Assembly (NCBI RefSeq): GCF_958295425.1
Contig: NC_081153.1
Location: 21,073,025 to 21,137,024 of the forward strand
Length of the DNA: 64,000 bases
Source: Solea solea
Taxonomy: Eukaryota; Chordata; Actinopteri; Pleuronectiformes; Soleidae
Direction of reading: 5' to 3'
Shown here one piece after another: positions 60,266 to 64,000 of this stretch. The first letter of the stretch is position 1. Each line of letters begins with the position of its first letter. Made by a program: the position numbers and the translations under genes. Under the pieces are notes generated by a model. It was given only the letters and a program-made list of their open reading frames with translations, had not been told where the DNA came from and searched no databases.

Positions 60266-61820
60266 CACACTAGTGACTTTCTGGCCTGCAAGACTTACAG
60301 TTGTGCCTTCTCTCCTAATAGCCTTCTCTGTAGTGTCTGCTACCTTCTGGTCATCCCCCCCCCCTCACACATACATTACCCACAGAGACTCTATATTTTT
60401 CTGTCTGTCTTTCGAGCAGCGTCTCAGTCACCTGCATGCTTCTTCCCTGTGTCACTACTAACAACACCATCACAAATCCAGCTGTTCTTCAAGTCCTCAA
60501 TCCACGAAGGCAGCAGCTGGTGGTCTGGTGATTGATGTTGATGCTATTTGAATTCACAGAAGCCAATTAGTCACCCCGAATAGCCGCCGAACTCTCCACG
60601 ACTCGACTAGTCTTCTTTGACCCCCCCCCCCCGCTGCTGTCCACTTCTCTAAACCTCAGGGTGGCTATTGTTCACTTCCTCTCCTCCTCCCCGTCACAAC
60701 AGAGATGCAAAGTAGTAGGAAGTTTTTCTTAGTTACTATGTTTTAACTTAAAAATCCCATATAAACTTTTGTTTTTCCATAATGCTACAGTGTTGAAAAA
60801 CACTATGTATCTGGAGGAGTCTTTTTCTTTTGGTTTGGTATCATATTATCATATATACACATACAGTAAAGTATCATACAGAATTTTGCAAGACGTCCTG
60901 CTATAAATGGAGCTAATGCTGCTTTTTTTATTTTCCACCAGTGATAGCACATGATGCTTTTTTCGGTACCTGCTCTGAGGAGATACCAAGCGAGCAGAGC
61001 CGATACTAAAATGTGACGTCAACAGACAGCCGGCCACTGATTGGTCGGGAGAGTGTTGTCATGAGCGAACAAGGACATTTCTTAAATCTCATTATTCAAC
61101 AAAGGAATCTGGTGAATCACAACCGGTTCAGTCGTATTTCAGTTTCTCGGAATCTGTGCTCCAGTCATGCAGGAAGTACTGAGCGATTATGTGAGCTAAT
61201 CTTTTTAATTAACCGAATCTAATGACTCAGTACACAGAAAACAACTGCTTTGCCCCTCACTAGTTTGTGTCGTGTATAAAACAATGATGGAAAGAACCAT
61301 GATGACTCCACCCACGTGTAGGAGGTACTATATAATGGAGATGTGCCATTAGTCTAAATTTGTTTATAATCCTATTTTTTACATTTAAATGAGTATGTTT
61401 TACATGCATCGTTTTTGAAGACCTTAAATTAGCAACAGCTACAAATGCTGTCACAGATTACATCTGATGATTGCTGTGCAATTTTCTCTTTCAAGGAAAT
61501 ACTAAAAAAAATCAATAAAAGGTGTAGTCGGGAACAAAATACCACACTATAGTTGTGAACACGGCCAGAAAAGCTGAAATCTAATTGATTTAAATCCCCA
61601 ATGTATCATCAGGTCTTCCAGCACCTCTTAGCCTGCATTCACTCCTCTTTTCTTCTGTTTTGAAGAATCTCATCTGGTGTGCTGCGATAAAAGCCATATG
61701 CCATGGAGGAGGCAGTAAGTGCAGAGAGAAAGGAGGAGGCCAGTGGAGGGAGTCTTAGTTTGTCCACAGCAGAGTGAAACAGCCTGCACAGTGTGTGGCT
61801 GTGTGATTTCTCTCCTTTAT
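60266..61820. other. Presumed intron 1 or intergenic DNA, no exon seen
   Basis: It contains a C run (60621-60634) and pyrimidine-rich sequence near 60340-60370. Confidence 0.5.
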
Positions 61821-61839
61821 GGATCCGTGGCAAGACAAG

Positions 61840-61975
61840 TAGAGCCGATTTGGCAAAAGCCAGCAAGCCGTTCTGCCACCTTTACTTTGTTAATTAGGGA
61901 TTATCACATTCACACCCCTCCTCTTCTTATATTGCTGACTTGTGACAATGAGGGATAATTTAATTCACAGCATAT
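61840..61975. promoter_or_regulatory. Candidate conserved non-coding element
   Basis: CCTTTACTTTGTTAATTAGG then GATTATCACATTCAC and ACAATGAGGGATAATTTAAT: paired homeodomain-like cores in unique sequence. Confidence 0.3.
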
Positions 61976-62266
61976 AACAACGCAGACGATACATACCTCA
62001 TAGTAAATAAAAATTATATATTTTTAGAAATTAATACACCTGAACGCAATGGAAAGTGCTGCCAAATGGCCCCTTTAAAGCAGTATTTATGCTAATGCTC
62101 ATGCGTTGGCTAGCTTGTGGACCTTCATATCAATAAAGCTTACCTTGAATTGGAAATGCTTAGCTAAGCTAACTAGCCACTATAGCTCTACATTTAATAG
62201 ACTTTATTTTTTTTCTATCATTATCATATCAAACAAAAAATTTCTATTAAAAAATACCTTGCTAGC

Positions 62267-62372
62267 AAAACCAGCATAGCATTGCTGATACACCACCATT
62301 ATTACACTGGTCTATGCTGGTCCATGCCACCAGCAAAACCAGCATAAACCAGCACTGACCAGCTGGTTTTAT
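62267..62372. repeat. ACCAGCA ladder repeat
   Basis: The heptamer ACCAGCA/TGCTGGT occurs repeatedly in both orientations (AAACCAGCATAGC, CTATGCTGGTCCATG, CACCAGCAAAACCAGCATAA, ACCAGCTGGTTTT), giving an interrupted palindrome. This is a known type of fish short repeat. Confidence 0.7.
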
Positions 62373-62496
62373 TGTAGGCTAGAGACAAATAGCTTAATTA
62401 GCACAAATATCAGTTAAGCTCCATTTTGTACATTTTAAACAATTATTTTGGTGTTTTTACTCTAAAATAACTTATAAACTGGGGGGGGAAACATTA

Positions 62497-62985
62497 CTGT
62501 TGAGGTTTTAGACACAAGACTGGAGGACTCAAATGCACAACACAAAGTCAATGTAAAGTTTACTTAGTAAGAATATAAACAAAAAAAACAAGGAGAATAA
62601 AAAACATTAACAAAAATTGCTCATCAGGCAAAGAAATCTCAACACAAGTAAACAAAACCAGGGAAACATGAATAACTTGCTATGAAAAACTTGACGATGT
62701 AACTCATGGACCAAACAATACGAACTGGCGACATGACAGAGGAAGCCAAGACCAGGACTATTTATACAGGAAGTAAGTGGGAACAGGTGAAAGCAATCAG
62801 GGGCGGGGCAGACAATCACAGTGGCGGGAAATCACACAAGGGGAGGAAGTCAGGGTCTGAAATGAGAGGGAAAGGTGAATACAAAATAAAACAGGAAGTG
62901 CATATGAAAATAAGACATGAGTGACTAAACTTAACAAACTTGACGTGATATTACAATTACTAAGTTGTGTTGCTGTCTCCTGACA
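62497..62985. mobile_element. Dispersed retroelement-like repeat
   Basis: Between GAGGTTTTAGACACAAGACT and TGTTGCTGTCTCCTGACATT lies GGACTCAAATGCACAACACA, GGAACAGGTGAAAGCAATCA, GGGGCGGGGCAGACAATCAC, CACAAGGGGAGGAAGTCAGG and AAAACAGGAAGTGCATATGA, a word order typical of an abundant fish repeat. No coding frame. Confidence 0.5.
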
Positions 62986-63368
62986 TTAGCTGTAGTCTTC
63001 ATGCAGCTAATGTTGCTAATCCAGTTGCTCAACCAATTTTTGCCCCGTGCCTTTTATTGTTTCCCCCCCCCCCTTATTCTTTTATTTTTATGCTTCTTGC
63101 AGTTTTGAGGTAGACTTGAAATGAACCAGAGAGATCAGCAGACCGGAGAGAACTGGATTTGAGACCCCATCTGTCTGTCTGTCTGTCTGTCTGCCTGTCT
63201 GCTGCCATGATGCACATATTCTCAACTTTTTCCCTCCTCTCTGAAGTCACTGTTATGAAGTGTTTCTGTGTATTCGTCTCGCACATCCGAGAAGTGAGAA
63301 TGGAATAGGTGTTCGTGTGTCTATCTGTGTTGGCACATGTGTGCGCTCATGGATACGCAGATGTTCTA

Positions 63369-63404
<36 letters not shown>

Positions 63405-64000
63405 ATTCCTTTGAGGAACAGTTTTTTTTCCCTTGGCCTTTCCTGGAGCCGAGCTAATATTTGTTGTGTTAGGAGTGCGAGCAGTGTGTCAACAGGAGCC
63501 CGGGGTTGGTTCAGACGACTCCATTTCCCCTCCATATGTATCCCCTCATCCCCTTATAGAAAGCAGAGAGGGAGAGATGCAAACAGTACACTCACAGAGA
63601 GTGAAAGCACACACAGGCCTGGTGCCTTTCAAGCCCTGCTAGGCATGGATATGGTGATTGTGACAGGCTTTTAGCACAGCAACCTCCAGGCTACAGGATT
63701 GTCGACATCCCTGTGTTACTCCCCCCCCCTTCCTCATCCGTGCCTCTATTTTCTCATCCTCTCTCCCCTTTTGTCCAACCCACTCTCTCTTTTATCTCCC
63801 ACCATCCTCCATCCTTGTGTCATCTGCACTTTGTTCAGTGCAGACCCACACACAGCTCTTCACGTCTTCCTTCCTCCTCTTTGCGAGTCAAACGCACAGA
63901 GCGGCGAGGACAGACAAACTCAAGCTGCACTCCTGCTGGTTTATTTGTTCATTAGCAGGCAGGAATACCACTAATGCCAGCTCCTCGCATAACTAATAAT
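62986..64000. repeat. Right end: (GTCT)n, (GT)n and pyrimidine-rich DNA
   Basis: (GTCT)n at 63171-63202, (GT)n at 63369-63403, C-run at 63062-63073 and C/T-rich sequence at 63719-63880. No exon recognised. Confidence 0.7.

Overview
This window reads as vertebrate nuclear DNA, most likely from a teleost fish. It is AT-rich and carries many (CA)n/(GT)n, (TA)n, (GA)n and (AAT)n microsatellites. Genes are split by GT...AG introns, and interspersed repeats of types common in fish genomes (hAT-like short elements, a tRNA-like SINE, a repeat with the 'GTTTTTGGACTGTGGGAGG' core) recur throughout. There are no operons, ribosome binding sites, CRISPR arrays or other prokaryotic features, and nearly all long ORFs are chance or repeat-derived.

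Layout. (1) 1-8,200: no recognisable gene. It holds microsatellites, old repeats, a candidate regulatory block at about 4.27-4.76 kb and a CpG-rich promoter-like island at about 7.95-8.2 kb. CCAAT and GC boxes plus a donor site suggest a minus-strand transcript that leaves the window to the left. (2) 8,690-9,960: a nest of transposon fragments. (3) 11,870-15,590: the one clearly identifiable gene, a compact nine-exon thiopurine S-methyltransferase (tpmt) on the plus strand, reconstructed exon by exon with consistent phases (262 codons including a hydrophobic N-terminal leader). (4) 15,600-27,540: intergenic DNA with SINE, hAT-like and foldback repeats. (5) 27,540-28,415: a candidate regulatory block, a TATA-containing CpG-rich promoter, a GA-repeat 5' leader and a first coding exon encoding a signal peptide, ending in a strong splice donor. 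(6) 28,416-64,000: about 35.6 kb in which I found no further convincing exon. It is best read as a very long first intron, or intron plus intergenic DNA, with several homeodomain-site-rich blocks typical of developmental regulatory landscapes.

I found no new multi-gene system. The most interesting points are the in-frame signal-peptide-like leader of tpmt, a CFTR-like (CT)n(TG)n tract just before a tpmt splice acceptor, the unidentified secreted or membrane protein that starts at 28,356, a 160-bp foldback element, and the set of candidate enhancers around it.
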